A stretch of DNA of 64,000 nucleotides, taken from assembly GCF_002000085.1 (NCBI RefSeq), contig NZ_MUZU01000003.1:1-64000 (forward strand). Direction: 5' to 3'. Shown in pieces: positions 1 through 9,623 of this stretch. The position numbers and the translations under genes are program-made. The stretch's first letter is position 1. Each line of letters opens with the position of its first letter. Under the pieces are notes generated by a model, which saw only the letters and a list, made by a program, of their open reading frames with translations, ran no database searches and was not told the DNA's origin. Source of the stretch: Pseudocolwellia agarivorans. GTDB lineage: Bacteria > Pseudomonadota > Gammaproteobacteria > Enterobacterales > Alteromonadaceae.

Positions 1-142
<142 letters not shown>

Positions 143-173
143 TTAAGATAAATAGATAGATGTAATCTTTGAA

Positions 174-249
174 TGGTGCTGATAGGCAGATTCGAACTGC
201 CGACCTCACCCTTACCAAGGGTGCGCTCTACCAACTGAGCCATATCAGC
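174..249 (-). tRNA. thrT: tRNA-Thr (anticodon GGT)
   Basis: A 76-nt cloverleaf on the minus strand with acceptor stem GCTGATA/TATCAGC, discriminator A and an encoded CCA. The anticodon loop TTGGTAA gives anticodon GGT, which reads ACC and ACU. It is the last tRNA before tufB, the same place as thrT in E. coli. Confidence 0.96.
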
Positions 250-264
250 ATTCGATTTAAAGAT

Positions 265-339
<75 letters not shown>

Positions 340-368
340 TAAATTCTATCTGTTTATCCTGTTAAAAA

Positions 369-453
369 TGGTGGAGGGAGGTGGATTCGAACCACCGAAG
401 GCTGAGCCGTCAGATTTACAGTCTGATCCCTTTGGCCACTCGGGAACCCCTCC
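369..453 (-). tRNA. tyrU: tRNA-Tyr (anticodon GTA)
   Basis: An 85-nt class II tRNA with a long variable arm. It begins GGAGGGGTTCCCGAG and ends with an encoded CCA, and the anticodon loop CTGTAAA gives GTA. It is second in the cluster, as tyrU is in E. coli. Confidence 0.96.
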
Positions 454-497
454 AAATTCTTATTTACTTTTTATCCGTATAAAATAAAAAGTATTAA

Positions 498-573
<76 letters not shown>

Positions 574-592
574 ACTACATTAAGTGGAGCGA

Positions 593-621
593 ATTCTAGA
601 GTAATGTTTTCAACCTTGCAA
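593..621 (-). promoter_or_regulatory. Sigma-70 promoter of the tRNA-tufB transcript
   Basis: On the minus strand a -35 TTGCAA (616-621) and a -10 TAGAAT (593-598) are separated by exactly 17 nt. They are followed by a C-rich discriminator (TCGCTCC), the type seen at stringently controlled stable-RNA promoters. A/T-rich tracts upstream at 622-660 could act as an UP element. The predicted start, near 586, lies just before the first tRNA. Confidence 0.8.
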
Positions 622-708
622 TAGAAAAAAACAAAAAAATTCATGTTTTTTTAGGTTTAATGTGCGTTTGATGTTTTTTTACGCTGATTGTATTGGAAAA
701 CAGCACTT

Positions 709-1428
709 CTAGTATGCTGAATAACGTTTTAGACCTTCAAAAATTAGATCATCAATAATATCTACCTCTGTATATTCTATAAAAGGTAAAATTTGTTTAG
801 CATTACCTCCTAATATAATACAACGTTTAATATTATATGCTTTTTGTGCTTTTTTTATTCCTGAGTTGATCATGCTTATGGTTGCAACCCAAGCCGCATT
901 ATTCACGCATTCTGACGTACTTTTACCGAACCCTGTATTGATAACGTGATTGACTTCAAATTTTACTTTAGATGTATTATTACTTAATTGGGATAGTAAT
1001 AAGTCTACTCCAGAAAAAATCCACCCTCCTTGGTGTATACCTTGTTCATCTAATACATCAAATGTTGTTGCTGTGCCAGCATCAATAATAACAACCCCCG
1101 TCTTAGGGAAAACTATCGATGCACCTAATAATGTTAACCAACGATCGACACCTAAGGATTTAGGTTGTTTGTAACTATTGGTTATGCCAAATCGTTTTTG
1201 CTCACTTTCAATAAAAGTAACATTTATATTATATAGGCTTGCCCAGTTATTTATTAAATCAGTCAAAGTCCCTAATTTTACACTGCCTATAATAACCTTA
1301 TTAGCTTGCCCCCAATGTTCTGTTAGCCATTGCTCTGTGATTTGACTATTTTCAATCACAATACGTGTATTACTTTTATCAACAAGATATTTAGTACGGG
1401 TATTACCTATATCAACATAAATAATCAC
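709..1428 (-). CDS. coaX: Type III pantothenate kinase
   Basis: Phosphorylates pantothenate, the first committed step of coenzyme A synthesis, in the cytosol. The 239-residue protein has the ASKHA-fold motifs of CoaX: an N-terminal phosphate loop DIGNTRTKY, the GVDRWLTLLGA segment, and the DAGTATTFDVL adenosine loop near residue 117. The start is GTG (1426-1428) and overlaps the birA stop codon as GTGA, so translation is probably coupled. The gene is third in murB-birA-coaX and sits between birA and the tRNA cluster. E. coli has the unrelated type I kinase coaA at this position. Type III kinases are insensitive to CoA feedback and need a monovalent cation; this is family knowledge and was not read from the sequence. 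Confidence 0.95.
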   Translation of the reverse strand: MIIYVDIGNTRTKYLVDKSNTRIVIENSQITEQWLTEHWGQANKVIIGSVKLGTLTDLINNWASLYNINVTFIESEQKRFGITNSYKQPKSLGVDRWLTLLGASIVFPKTGVVIIDAGTATTFDVLDEQGIHQGGWIFSGVDLLLSQLSNNTSKVKFEVNHVINTGFGKSTSECVNNAAWVATISMINSGIKKAQKAYNIKRCIILGGNAKQILPFIEYTEVDIIDDLIFEGLKRYSAY

Positions 1429-2402
1429 TTAGCACCTCGTAAACTTACTTCTCCGCCGTATATGACCTTAATCTTACTATCAATTAACAATAATAAAGCA
1501 CCTTGGTCGTTTATCCCTTTACATATACCGTGGGTTTGATTATTACCTGTTATTAATGTTACTGGTTGGTCATAAAAATAATCGAGTTTGTTCCATTCAT
1601 TAACCATTTGCTCTAACCCTGAACCTTTATGTTGCTCTAAGCGATACGTTAAATACTGAATGATAGTTGCAGCCAACTCGTTTCTATTAATATTTATTGG
1701 GGTGTGTTGTTGTAAATCGGTCCAAGGTTGGTCAACTTGTTCCCCACTTTTATCTGGCATATTTAAATTTAGCCCTATACCAATAACAGCATGACATGAT
1801 TCATTAGGTGTCCCTTCTAAGTCAATTAAAATACCTGCCAACTTTAAACCATTGAGATAAATATCATTTGGCCACTTTAATTGCACATCAATTTGATAAA
1901 GCGAGTTAATAGCGTCACTTATTGCTAATGCGACAATTGTGTTCAACCCCATAGCAGCCGTCATCCCCTGAGGAAGTGACCAATACATTGACATATAAAT
2001 ATGTGAACCAAAAGGTGAGATCCATTGCCTACCTCTTCGCCCTCTTCCTGCACTCTGGTATTCAGCAATGCACACTTGTGCATTTTGCACATGGTTAGGG
2101 ATGCGCCGCATTAAATAATCATTTGTTGAGTCAATAATGTTATGTGTTTCAACCATGCAATGGATTTTTTTTGCTGCCAACTCTTTTACAATAAACTCTT
2201 TATCTAATAACTCAATAGGACTAACAAGCTTATAACCTTTACCCGTTACGCTAAAAATATCTAATCCCATTTCGGTTAAGCTCTTAATTTGTTTTGAAAT
2301 AGCCGTTCGACTAACACCTATTTCATCGCCTAATGTTTGGCCTGAAATAAACTCGCCTGACGCTAATTTATTAATCAATAGCTCTTTAATTGCCTTAGCC
2401 AT
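1425..2402 (-). CDS. birA: Bifunctional biotin-protein ligase / biotin operon repressor
   Basis: Attaches biotin to acetyl-CoA carboxylase carrier protein through biotinyl-5'-AMP and, in the full-length form, represses biotin genes. The 325-residue protein has an N-terminal winged helix-turn-helix (GEFISGQTLGDEIGVSRTAI, about residues 17-36). The ligase domain follows, with the adenylate loop GRGRRGRQW near residue 120 and the KWPNDI motif near 180. A C-terminal SH3-like domain ends the protein. The helix-turn-helix means it is the regulatory Group II type. Its ATG lies inside the end of murB (8-nt overlap) and its TGA overlaps the coaX GTG, so the three genes form one tightly packed unit. 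Confidence 0.97.
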   Translation of the reverse strand: MAKAIKELLINKLASGEFISGQTLGDEIGVSRTAISKQIKSLTEMGLDIFSVTGKGYKLVSPIELLDKEFIVKELAAKKIHCMVETHNIIDSTNDYLMRRIPNHVQNAQVCIAEYQSAGRGRRGRQWISPFGSHIYMSMYWSLPQGMTAAMGLNTIVALAISDAINSLYQIDVQLKWPNDIYLNGLKLAGILIDLEGTPNESCHAVIGIGLNLNMPDKSGEQVDQPWTDLQQHTPININRNELAATIIQYLTYRLEQHKGSGLEQMVNEWNKLDYFYDQPVTLITGNNQTHGICKGINDQGALLLLIDSKIKVIYGGEVSLRGAK

Positions 2403-3441
2403 TTTTATACTCTACTAAATTCTTTTCGCCTTGCGGAAAAACCATTCTCACTTCAGGCTCTAAATCAATATTAAATACTGACTTAACCTTATTCGTTATA
2501 TGTATTGCTAAATCAACAATATACTTACCCTGTTCAGCATTATAATTAACCAACACTAAAGCTTGTTTTTCATGCACTCCAACACCTTTATCTTGATATC
2601 CTTTTAAACCTGTTTTTTCAATTAACCAGCCAGCGGCTACTTTTACTTTACCATCACCTTGAGGATAACTAGGCATGTCAGGATATTCAGCAGTCAACAT
2701 TTCCCATTGTTCACCATCGATTACTGGATTTTTAAAAAAGCTTCCTGCGTTAGGTAGCAGGTGCGGGTCAGGTAACTTTGCTTGCCGAACTTTAATCACT
2801 TCATCCATGACTTTTTTTGCAGAAACTGAAGGTGCTAAATGTTCTAAGCCTGCGTATGAAAGATTAGCTTGCCAAGCTTTAGGAAAACAAAACGTAACAC
2901 TGATAATAAGACCTTTGTTTTTTAAACTGTTTTTAAAAATACTTTCTCGATAATCAAACTGGCAATCTACATGCTTATAGACCATTGTTTTTTTAGTTTT
3001 AAAATCAAACCACAAAACTTCCTGACAATAATCAGCAAGCTCTACGCCATAAGCACCAATATTTTGCACAGGTGCAGCACCTACACTACCAGGTATAAGA
3101 GCTAAATTTTCTAAACCATTAATCCTCTTTTCTATACAAAACCCTACAAAACTATGCCAGTTTTCACTCGCTGCAGCTTTTACAATAGTGCAATGTTCAT
3201 GTTCTTGTATCTCAATACCTTTAAACTCAGGTTTGATAATAATAGGAGTTGTTTCTTTAACAAAAAGGGTATTAAAGCCCTCTCCTAATATATAAAAATT
3301 CGATAAAGATAAATTTGCCAGTTCGACCAAATCATCTATGGTTTTAGGAAAGTATGCGCGCGGAGCAATAGACTCAACATTAAAGCTATTGGTTTCTTTT
3401 ACAGAAAAAGGGGATAGTGTTTTCATGTGGGTATCATACAT
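2395..3441 (-). CDS. murB: UDP-N-acetylenolpyruvoylglucosamine reductase
   Basis: FAD- and NADPH-dependent reduction of UDP-GlcNAc-enolpyruvate to UDP-MurNAc, an early cytosolic step of peptidoglycan synthesis. The flavin loop appears as ILGEGFNTLF (usually LGEGSN) near residue 51. The proton-donor serine lies in PNAGSFFKNP near residue 230, and the C-terminal catalytic Glu in EPEVRM. This is a type I MurB. Two in-frame ATGs are possible: 3439-3441, or 3424-3426. The latter gives a product starting MKTLSPFSVKET that aligns better with E. coli MurB. Neither has a clear ribosome binding site. A TATAAT -10 candidate lies at 3467-3472 on the minus strand. First gene of murB-birA-coaX. Confidence 0.97.
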   Translation of the reverse strand: MYDTHMKTLSPFSVKETNSFNVESIAPRAYFPKTIDDLVELANLSLSNFYILGEGFNTLFVKETTPIIIKPEFKGIEIQEHEHCTIVKAAASENWHSFVGFCIEKRINGLENLALIPGSVGAAPVQNIGAYGVELADYCQEVLWFDFKTKKTMVYKHVDCQFDYRESIFKNSLKNKGLIISVTFCFPKAWQANLSYAGLEHLAPSVSAKKVMDEVIKVRQAKLPDPHLLPNAGSFFKNPVIDGEQWEMLTAEYPDMPSYPQGDGKVKVAAGWLIEKTGLKGYQDKGVGVHEKQALVLVNYNAEQGKYIVDLAIHITNKVKSVFNIDLEPEVRMVFPQGEKNLVEYKNG

Positions 3442-3502
3442 ATTACGCTAAGTTTTATCAGCGTTAATTATACTAAGACTTATATAATGATGTGTGAAAA
3501 AG

Positions 3503-5665
3503 TTACATCTGCTTACGCATTGGAAGTTTGATGATATTAGCCATATCGTTATAGTACTTATTTTGATATTTATCTGTATCAATATTCTCGCTTTGATTAA
3601 TCACCACTCCTTCAATAGGCGCATTAACCTGTTTGAGCATGCGTAAACCTTGGGTTATTTGTTCTCGTTTAGTTTTAGAGCTATGAACAACATAGATAAC
3701 ACTATCAACAATTTTAGAAATGATCACGGCATCGCTTACCGCGTTAACAGGTGGTGTTTCAATTATAATCCTGTCGTAAAAGTTACCAAAAACTTTTATT
3801 AACATCCCAAAACGCTTCATAGATAAAAAAGCAAGTGGATTAGCAGGTGATATACCTGAAGTAAGAATATCTAATTTAACGTTTTTATCTCTGATAATAC
3901 ATTCATTAATCTGATGCGTTTTTGCTAATAAGTTTGAAAGACCTGGGCGATGAACATCTAAGTTTAAATTTTTAGCTACCGTTGGATGACGTAAATCGGC
4001 TTCAATTAATAGTACTTTTTCCATTTCACTAAATGAACGAGCTAAGTGAAGTGCTACAGTCGATTTACCTTCACTAGGTACTGATGATGTTACAGCGATT
4101 ACTTTTGGTGGTTTTTTCTCACCATTAAATAGTAATGCTGTTCGAAGTGTTCTAACGGCCTCGGTAAAATGATTATCGTTAACTTCTGAATGAGATTTAC
4201 TATTTAAATCTAATTTAAACTTCGGTAATACAGCTAAAATAGGCGCTTCTTGGAAGTTATCTAATTTTCGTCTTGAATTTAATGTATCAACTAATAACTC
4301 ACGCATAATAACTACAATCGAAATAGCTAAAAACGACAATATAAAGCTAATCGCGATATATAAACTTTTATTGGGGGCAATAGGTGATTTAGGCAAAGTT
4401 GCTTTATCAATAAAACGAACATAAAAGTTTGTTTTATAGTTCCCCATGGCATCGGCTTCTTTTAGGCGAACCAGATAATTTCCATAAAGCTCTTTATTTG
4501 TATCAACCTCACGCTGAAGTTGAAAGAATTTATTTTTTAGGCGACTTAATCTTAAAAAGTCTATTTTGGCCGTTGCTAACCTTTGTTTATTTGCTTGTGC
4601 TTTTTGCACTGCTGATAAATATTGTTTTTCAATGGAGGTAATTATGTCATTTGTTTGCTGGTGAATACGAGCTTCAATAGATTCAAGTTCTGCTTCTACA
4701 GCAATTTTTTTAGGGTGTTTAGGGCCATACCTTTTAGCTAATTCAAACACCTTGCGCTCAACAATTTCTTGCGAACGACGTAATTGGACATAAGTCGCGT
4801 GACTACTCACTTCGGTTAATTCCATTAACCCTCGAATATTTTCCTTATTGTTTTGAATATATTCATAGGTCACTTTAAGGTCATCTCTATACTTTTCCGC
4901 TTTCAAAGATGATGACGTAAGCTCGGTAAGCTCCGAAGCAACTAAACCTACAATCCCTTGTATGTCGACAATGCCTTCAGATTCACGATAATCTTGCAAT
5001 GCTAATTCTGATGCTTCTAATTTTTGCCCTAATTCTTCTAACTGATCAACCAACCATTGTGATGTAGTTTCTTTAGACGAATTATAAATTTCATCTTGAT
5101 AATGTAGATAAGTTTCACCTATTTGATTAGCCACCTGCTTTGATAACTCGGGCGAATACGAACGAAAAGTAATTTTAACTAATTCGGTATCACCAATTGG
5201 AGAGATAGTTAAACGCTCTTTAAAAGCACTTACCACGGTGTTTAACGAGGGTGTGTTTTCATTTTTTCCCATGCTAGATAAAAAAGAAATTTTATCGTTG
5301 TACTTATTACTATTAAATTCTTCATGCGTAGATAAATTAAGGCGGGTTATTACTCTTTCAGCAAACTTTCGAGATCTGAGTAATTCATATTGAGTTTTTA
5401 CCTGTTCTTTACTTGCGTTCGTTTCATTAAAAGCATTATTAATAGAAAGTGTGTTACTTGGCTTATTATTACCTATTTGTAATGTAGCTGTTGCGATAAA
5501 AGATGGTTTTAAAAGCGAAACATAAAAAGCAATTAATAGTGTAATAAGCAAAGTAAAAAATATAAGCTTCCAACGACGAACCCACAACGGCCTAAGTATT
5601 TCACTTAAAGCGATGTCTTCTACGGGTACCTTTATATTTTCTTGATTACGATTCACATTATTCAA
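3503..5665 (-). CDS. Wzc-like polysaccharide co-polymerase with BY-kinase domain
   Basis: Inner-membrane protein expected to control chain length and export of an exopolysaccharide. The 720 residues show a Wzz-type N-terminus with a membrane segment at about 33-52 and a long periplasmic coiled coil (about 195-420). A GNVR-like tail and a second membrane segment at about 436-456 follow. The cytoplasmic domain is a tyrosine autokinase with Walker A PSEGKST near 527. The Walker A' reads LLIEADLR and Walker B reads IIIETPP; each has Glu where BY-kinases normally have Asp. The C-terminus holds three clustered tyrosines (KYQNKYY). The start is TTG, overlapping the TGA of the upstream Wza-like gene (TTGA), with a weak AGAG site. 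Whether the kinase is active with both Asp-to-Glu changes is uncertain. Confidence 0.88.
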   Translation of the reverse strand: MNNVNRNQENIKVPVEDIALSEILRPLWVRRWKLIFFTLLITLLIAFYVSLLKPSFIATATLQIGNNKPSNTLSINNAFNETNASKEQVKTQYELLRSRKFAERVITRLNLSTHEEFNSNKYNDKISFLSSMGKNENTPSLNTVVSAFKERLTISPIGDTELVKITFRSYSPELSKQVANQIGETYLHYQDEIYNSSKETTSQWLVDQLEELGQKLEASELALQDYRESEGIVDIQGIVGLVASELTELTSSSLKAEKYRDDLKVTYEYIQNNKENIRGLMELTEVSSHATYVQLRRSQEIVERKVFELAKRYGPKHPKKIAVEAELESIEARIHQQTNDIITSIEKQYLSAVQKAQANKQRLATAKIDFLRLSRLKNKFFQLQREVDTNKELYGNYLVRLKEADAMGNYKTNFYVRFIDKATLPKSPIAPNKSLYIAISFILSFLAISIVVIMRELLVDTLNSRRKLDNFQEAPILAVLPKFKLDLNSKSHSEVNDNHFTEAVRTLRTALLFNGEKKPPKVIAVTSSVPSEGKSTVALHLARSFSEMEKVLLIEADLRHPTVAKNLNLDVHRPGLSNLLAKTHQINECIIRDKNVKLDILTSGISPANPLAFLSMKRFGMLIKVFGNFYDRIIIETPPVNAVSDAVIISKIVDSVIYVVHSSKTKREQITQGLRMLKQVNAPIEGVVINQSENIDTDKYQNKYYNDMANIIKLPMRKQM

Positions 5666-6174
5666 AAAAAGCTCTGCTCTATTTTTATTATATCGTCAGG
5701 AAATATTTGAGTGGCGACATTAGCCTCTAACTTTACTGTTTTCCCATTCACTTTTCTTGTTATAGTCCAGTCTGTCAGTGAAGCCCTTGATGATAAACCG
5801 CCTGCAACAGCAATCGCTTTATCAAATGTAAGATCGTCCTGATAAGGGTAACCTCCCGGCCTATTCACCTGCCCATGAATAAAAAAAGGCCGATATTGAG
5901 AAATTGAGACTGAAACTTGTGGTGAAATTAGATAGTCACCTAATAACCCATCATATATTACTTTTTCCAATTCTTTAACTGATAAATTAATCACTTGTAT
6001 ATCATCCAAAAAAGGAAAAGATATAAAACCTGATTTATCAATTTTTACATGTGCTGTGAGATCGTCTTCCCCATAAACAATAATTTGAATTTTATCGCCT
6101 GGGCCTAGCTTATAATCATTTGCAAAGGCAAACTGACTAAATAACAGCAGTAAAATTAAAAAACGCATATACAA
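5662..6174 (-). CDS. Short Wza-like polysaccharide export protein
   Basis: Periplasmic or outer-membrane component of a polysaccharide export channel. The 170 residues comprise a signal peptide (MRFLILLLLFSQFAFA), a polysaccharide export domain starting YKLGPGDKIQI (about 23-100), and one SLBB-type domain (FFIHGQVNRPGGYPY onward). It is much shorter than Wza (about 380 residues) and has no lipobox cysteine at the cleavage site. It may therefore be the minimal export protein type seen in exosortase-associated and Gram-negative EPS loci. It overlaps the Wzc-like gene by 4 nt, and together they form a bicistron between argA and murB. No glycosyltransferases accompany it. The ATG at codon 3 (MRFLIL) is an alternative start. 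Confidence 0.85.
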   Translation of the reverse strand: MYMRFLILLLLFSQFAFANDYKLGPGDKIQIIVYGEDDLTAHVKIDKSGFISFPFLDDIQVINLSVKELEKVIYDGLLGDYLISPQVSVSISQYRPFFIHGQVNRPGGYPYQDDLTFDKAIAVAGGLSSRASLTDWTITRKVNGKTVKLEANVATQIFPDDIIKIEQSFF

Positions 6175-6301
6175 CCTATTTATACAGAATTATTACTGTT
6201 TCGACCATTTGACCTTAAACTTTAATTTAAGACAAGTACACAGTAACATTTATGTCACAATCGAGTAAATAAAAGAGATATAAATAGAATATTGAATAGA
6301 G

Positions 6302-6327
6302 AGTACCGTTTAACACGTCACGGTACT
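6302..6327. repeat. Perfect 8-bp inverted repeat downstream of argA
   Basis: AGTACCGT and ACGGTACT are separated by 10 nt in the gap between the argA stop and the export gene. It can form a hairpin in the argA transcript but is not followed by a U-run, so it is at best a weak terminator or an mRNA 3'-end structure. The remaining 176 nt of this gap show nothing else clear. Confidence 0.4.
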
Positions 6328-6350
6328 ATTAATAAGGGTAGTAGTAGGAA

Positions 6351-7661
6351 CTATATTTCTTTAACAAAAACTTTAGATTTTCGCTGAAAGTTGTACATCT
6401 TCTTTTTATCTTCAGGCAGGCTGTCCACTGATTTTTCAATAAAACCTTGCTCTAAAAACCAATGAGCACTTACAGTAGTAAGTACAAATATAGAAGATAA
6501 TTTTTTTTCTTTAGCTAAGTTTTCAAGCGTATTAATTAACCTAACACCTCTATTACCCTTTCGATAATCAGGGTGTATAGCGACACAGGCCACCTCACCT
6601 GAATTTTCTTTTGGATATGGGTAAAGTGCTGCGCAAGCAATAATAACATCTTCTTTTTTAATAACAGTGAAACGTTCAATTTCAACTTCAAGAAGTTCTC
6701 TAGAGCGCTTTACTAATACCCCTTCTGCCTCTAGTGGAGCAAGTAGCTCTAAAATACCACCAACATCATCTATTGTTGCAGTAGATATTTGCTCTTGGTA
6801 ATCTTTTGCGATTAATGTTCCTGCGCCGTCACGAGTAAACAGTTCTTGTAACAAGGCGCTATCACTTTCATAATTTAAACAATGGCAACGCTCTACACCG
6901 TTCTCACTACTTTGAATAATTGCACGCATCAGTAATTGCTTCACAGGATCATCGGTTGCATCAAGTAAAGATTTAACGGTACTTACACCACAGCTTTTTA
7001 TTAACTCGCCATGCTCATTCATTAACCCATCGGTATCTGTAAAGGTAATTAATTTATCAGCTTTTAAAGAAATAACGGTTTGCGTAGCTACATCTTCTAG
7101 CGATAAATTAAAAACTTCACCAGTAGATGAATATCCTACAGGTGACAATAATACGATAGAGCCAAAATCTAATTGCGTATTAATTCCTACTGTATCAATT
7201 CTTCTGACTGTACCTGTGTATTTAAAATCTACACCGTTTTTTACACCTATAGGCTTAGCAATAACAAAGTTACCCGTGCTTACTCTAATTTGTGAGCCGT
7301 GCATAGGTGAATTAACCAAGCCCATGGTTAATAGCGCTTCAATATCAAGTCGTAGTGAGCCTGTAGCATCTTTAACTGCCGATAAAGTGCCAGCATCAGT
7401 GATCCGAATATTATCTTCCATTAAGGGCTCTACTTTTTGAAGTTTCATACGCTCTTCAATTTGCGGCCTAGCCCCATGAACCAATACCAGTTTCACACCT
7501 AAACTTCTTAATAAAGCAATATCGTGAATGATATTGGCGAAATTAGGGTGCGCAACAGCTTCACCACCAAACATTAACACGACCGTTTTTCCACGGTGCG
7601 CATTAATATATGGGGCTGCATTTCTAAACCACTTAACGTTATTTTTATCGTTACTATTCAT
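6351..7661 (-). CDS. argA: N-acetylglutamate synthase (ArgA)
   Basis: Acetylates L-glutamate with acetyl-CoA, the first step of arginine synthesis. The 436-residue protein has the classic two-domain form. An amino-acid-kinase-like domain (about 20-285) carries VLVHGARPQIEER and is the usual site of arginine feedback. A C-terminal GNAT domain (about 290-430) has motif A around HPDYRKGNRG and the typical VLTTVSAHWFLEQGF and YNFQRKSKV segments. Length equals E. coli ArgA (443). It lies 28 nt downstream of argH(A), so it is probably the last gene of argG-argH(A)-argA. It is notable that the upstream ArgH carries a second acetyltransferase domain of the kind that replaces ArgA in some relatives. 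Confidence 0.97.
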   Translation of the reverse strand: MNSNDKNNVKWFRNAAPYINAHRGKTVVLMFGGEAVAHPNFANIIHDIALLRSLGVKLVLVHGARPQIEERMKLQKVEPLMEDNIRITDAGTLSAVKDATGSLRLDIEALLTMGLVNSPMHGSQIRVSTGNFVIAKPIGVKNGVDFKYTGTVRRIDTVGINTQLDFGSIVLLSPVGYSSTGEVFNLSLEDVATQTVISLKADKLITFTDTDGLMNEHGELIKSCGVSTVKSLLDATDDPVKQLLMRAIIQSSENGVERCHCLNYESDSALLQELFTRDGAGTLIAKDYQEQISTATIDDVGGILELLAPLEAEGVLVKRSRELLEVEIERFTVIKKEDVIIACAALYPYPKENSGEVACVAIHPDYRKGNRGVRLINTLENLAKEKKLSSIFVLTTVSAHWFLEQGFIEKSVDSLPEDKKKMYNFQRKSKVFVKEI

Positions 7662-7689
7662 TTACAGGGTCACTACTACCTTATTTATA

Positions 7690-9621
7690 CTATGAGCGTT
7701 GAACAATATATTCCATTGCCACTTCGTCTTCAGGGTTTTTATGAGGACTTTGTTCACTGTCTTCAATAATATTATCTGCTAACGAACTTTTCTCAATTAA
7801 CGCAAAACCTAACTTAGTAAAATATTCAGGTACATAAGTTAACACTATAATTTTTTGTAATTCGATTTCATAAGCAAATTGCAATAAGTATTGAACCATT
7901 GCTTGACCTTGGCCTTGATTATGAAATACTTTATCAACCACTACCGAACGAATTTCAGCTAAGCCTTTTTGGTAAATATAAAGTGACGCACTACCAACAA
8001 CTTGACCATCAATTTCAGCCACAACAAAATTTTGAATGTCGTGAATAATATTGTCTCGACTGCGTGGTAAAATTTCACCTTTGTCAGCCCAATAAGCCAC
8101 TATTTCAGTAATTTTTTCTACGTCTGACATACGAGCCCGACGTACAGATAATGCTGCAGCAAGTTGTGCATTTAAACGTTGTTGAACTTGTTTTAATGCA
8201 TGCTGAATTTGTACTTTACCTGGAGCACCAATAACTTGAGCATTTAAGCTCGCATTTTCGCCTGACATAGTATCAAGTGCTTTTTGAACTTGACCTGGTG
8301 AGGTTCCACCTAATACTTCACGCTTGTCTAAACAAGATTCAATAGATAAATATTGATAAACGTCGTTTTCAATTTTATCGCTAAATTCTTGTAACTGCGC
8401 CAGCGTAAAGTCTTCTAAAGCATGACCCGCATCAATAGCCGCAAGTACAGCTTCACCTACAATGTGATGAGCTTCACGAAAAGGAATATCTTTAGCAACA
8501 AGATAATCAGCTAGCTCAGTTGCATTTGAATAACCTTGTTGTGCTGCTGCTAAAGTACGAGAGCGATTAACTTTCAAACCGTCTGCAACTAACACAGCCA
8601 TTTCCATAACCTCTAACCAAGTATCTAATGCATCAAACAAACCTTCTTTGTCTTCTTGCATATCTTTGTTATAAGCTAATGGTAAAGCTTTCATAGTAAC
8701 CATCATGCCAGTTAACGAACCAATCACTCGGCCTGCTTTACCACGAATAAGTTCACATGCATCTGGGTTTTTCTTCTGGGGCATTAATGAAGAACCTGAG
8801 CTTACTAAATCGCTCATTTCAACAAAGCCAGCTTCACCCGAGTTGTAGAAGATTAGATCTTCAGCAAAACGTGACATATGCATCATGCTAATACTTGCAG
8901 ATGATAAAAATTCAATCACATGATCACGATCTGAAACAGCGTCTAAGCTATTTAATGTTGCACGACGAAAACCTAAGTTTTGCGCTAATAAATCACGATC
9001 AACTGGGTAAGCTGTTCCAGCTAAGGCACCAGAACCTAACGGTGAAGTATCTGCACGGTATAAGGCGTCTTTTAAACGACCAATATCACGATTAAACATT
9101 TCAACATAAGCTAAACACCAGTGACCAAAAGTTACAGGTTGAGCACGTTGTAAATGAGTATAACCGGGTAATACGGTATTCTTTTCACGCTCAGCTAAGT
9201 CCATCATGGCTTGTTGTAAATTAACTAATGCTAGTAATAATTCACCGCCCGTTTCTTTACACCATAATTTCAAATCTGTTGCTACTTGGTCATTACGGCT
9301 ACGGCCAGTGTGTAACTTTTTCCCTAAATCACCTGTCGCTTCAATTAATTTGCCTTCAACCCAACTATGAATATCTTCAGCATCTGAAGTTAAAATTTGT
9401 TCTGGATCAGCTTCGACTGATGCTTTTAATTCGTTAAGCGCTTCAACTAAACGTGTATGTTCATCTGCGCTTAATACGCCAACACTGTGTATGGCCCCCG
9501 CCCAAGCGATTGACCCTACAATATCTTGCACTGCCATGCGGTAATCCACAGGCAGTGAGTCATTAAACTTTTTAAACTGTACACTCGCTTCGCCTTTAAA
9601 GCGGCCGCCCCATAATGCCAT
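7690..9621 (-). CDS. argH: Argininosuccinate lyase fused to a GNAT acetyltransferase, ArgH(A)
   Basis: The lyase releases arginine and fumarate from argininosuccinate. Residues 1-460 are a full ArgH with the family signature [12 protein letters not shown] near residue 280 and the HTGRSRNDQ substrate loop near 104. After a linker, residues about 488-643 form a GNAT domain beginning [14 protein letters not shown], with an acetyl-CoA loop HNQGQGQAM. This is the ArgH(A) fusion known from Moritella, Vibrio and related marine bacteria, where the extension can supply N-acetylglutamate synthase activity. The gene starts 2 nt after argG and is followed 28 nt later by an intact argA. The cell may therefore have two enzymes for the first arginine step. 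Confidence 0.96.
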   Translation of the reverse strand: MALWGGRFKGEASVQFKKFNDSLPVDYRMAVQDIVGSIAWAGAIHSVGVLSADEHTRLVEALNELKASVEADPEQILTSDAEDIHSWVEGKLIEATGDLGKKLHTGRSRNDQVATDLKLWCKETGGELLLALVNLQQAMMDLAEREKNTVLPGYTHLQRAQPVTFGHWCLAYVEMFNRDIGRLKDALYRADTSPLGSGALAGTAYPVDRDLLAQNLGFRRATLNSLDAVSDRDHVIEFLSSASISMMHMSRFAEDLIFYNSGEAGFVEMSDLVSSGSSLMPQKKNPDACELIRGKAGRVIGSLTGMMVTMKALPLAYNKDMQEDKEGLFDALDTWLEVMEMAVLVADGLKVNRSRTLAAAQQGYSNATELADYLVAKDIPFREAHHIVGEAVLAAIDAGHALEDFTLAQLQEFSDKIENDVYQYLSIESCLDKREVLGGTSPGQVQKALDTMSGENASLNAQVIGAPGKVQIQHALKQVQQRLNAQLAAALSVRRARMSDVEKITEIVAYWADKGEILPRSRDNIIHDIQNFVVAEIDGQVVGSASLYIYQKGLAEIRSVVVDKVFHNQGQGQAMVQYLLQFAYEIELQKIIVLTYVPEYFTKLGFALIEKSSLADNIIEDSEQSPHKNPEDEVAMEYIVQRS

Positions 9622-9623
9622 GC

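Noticed and set aside
630-700. A coaX terminator in A/T runs before the tRNA promoter.
   Set aside because: Only A-U pairs around CATGAA could form; a weak structure with no GC stem, so not called.
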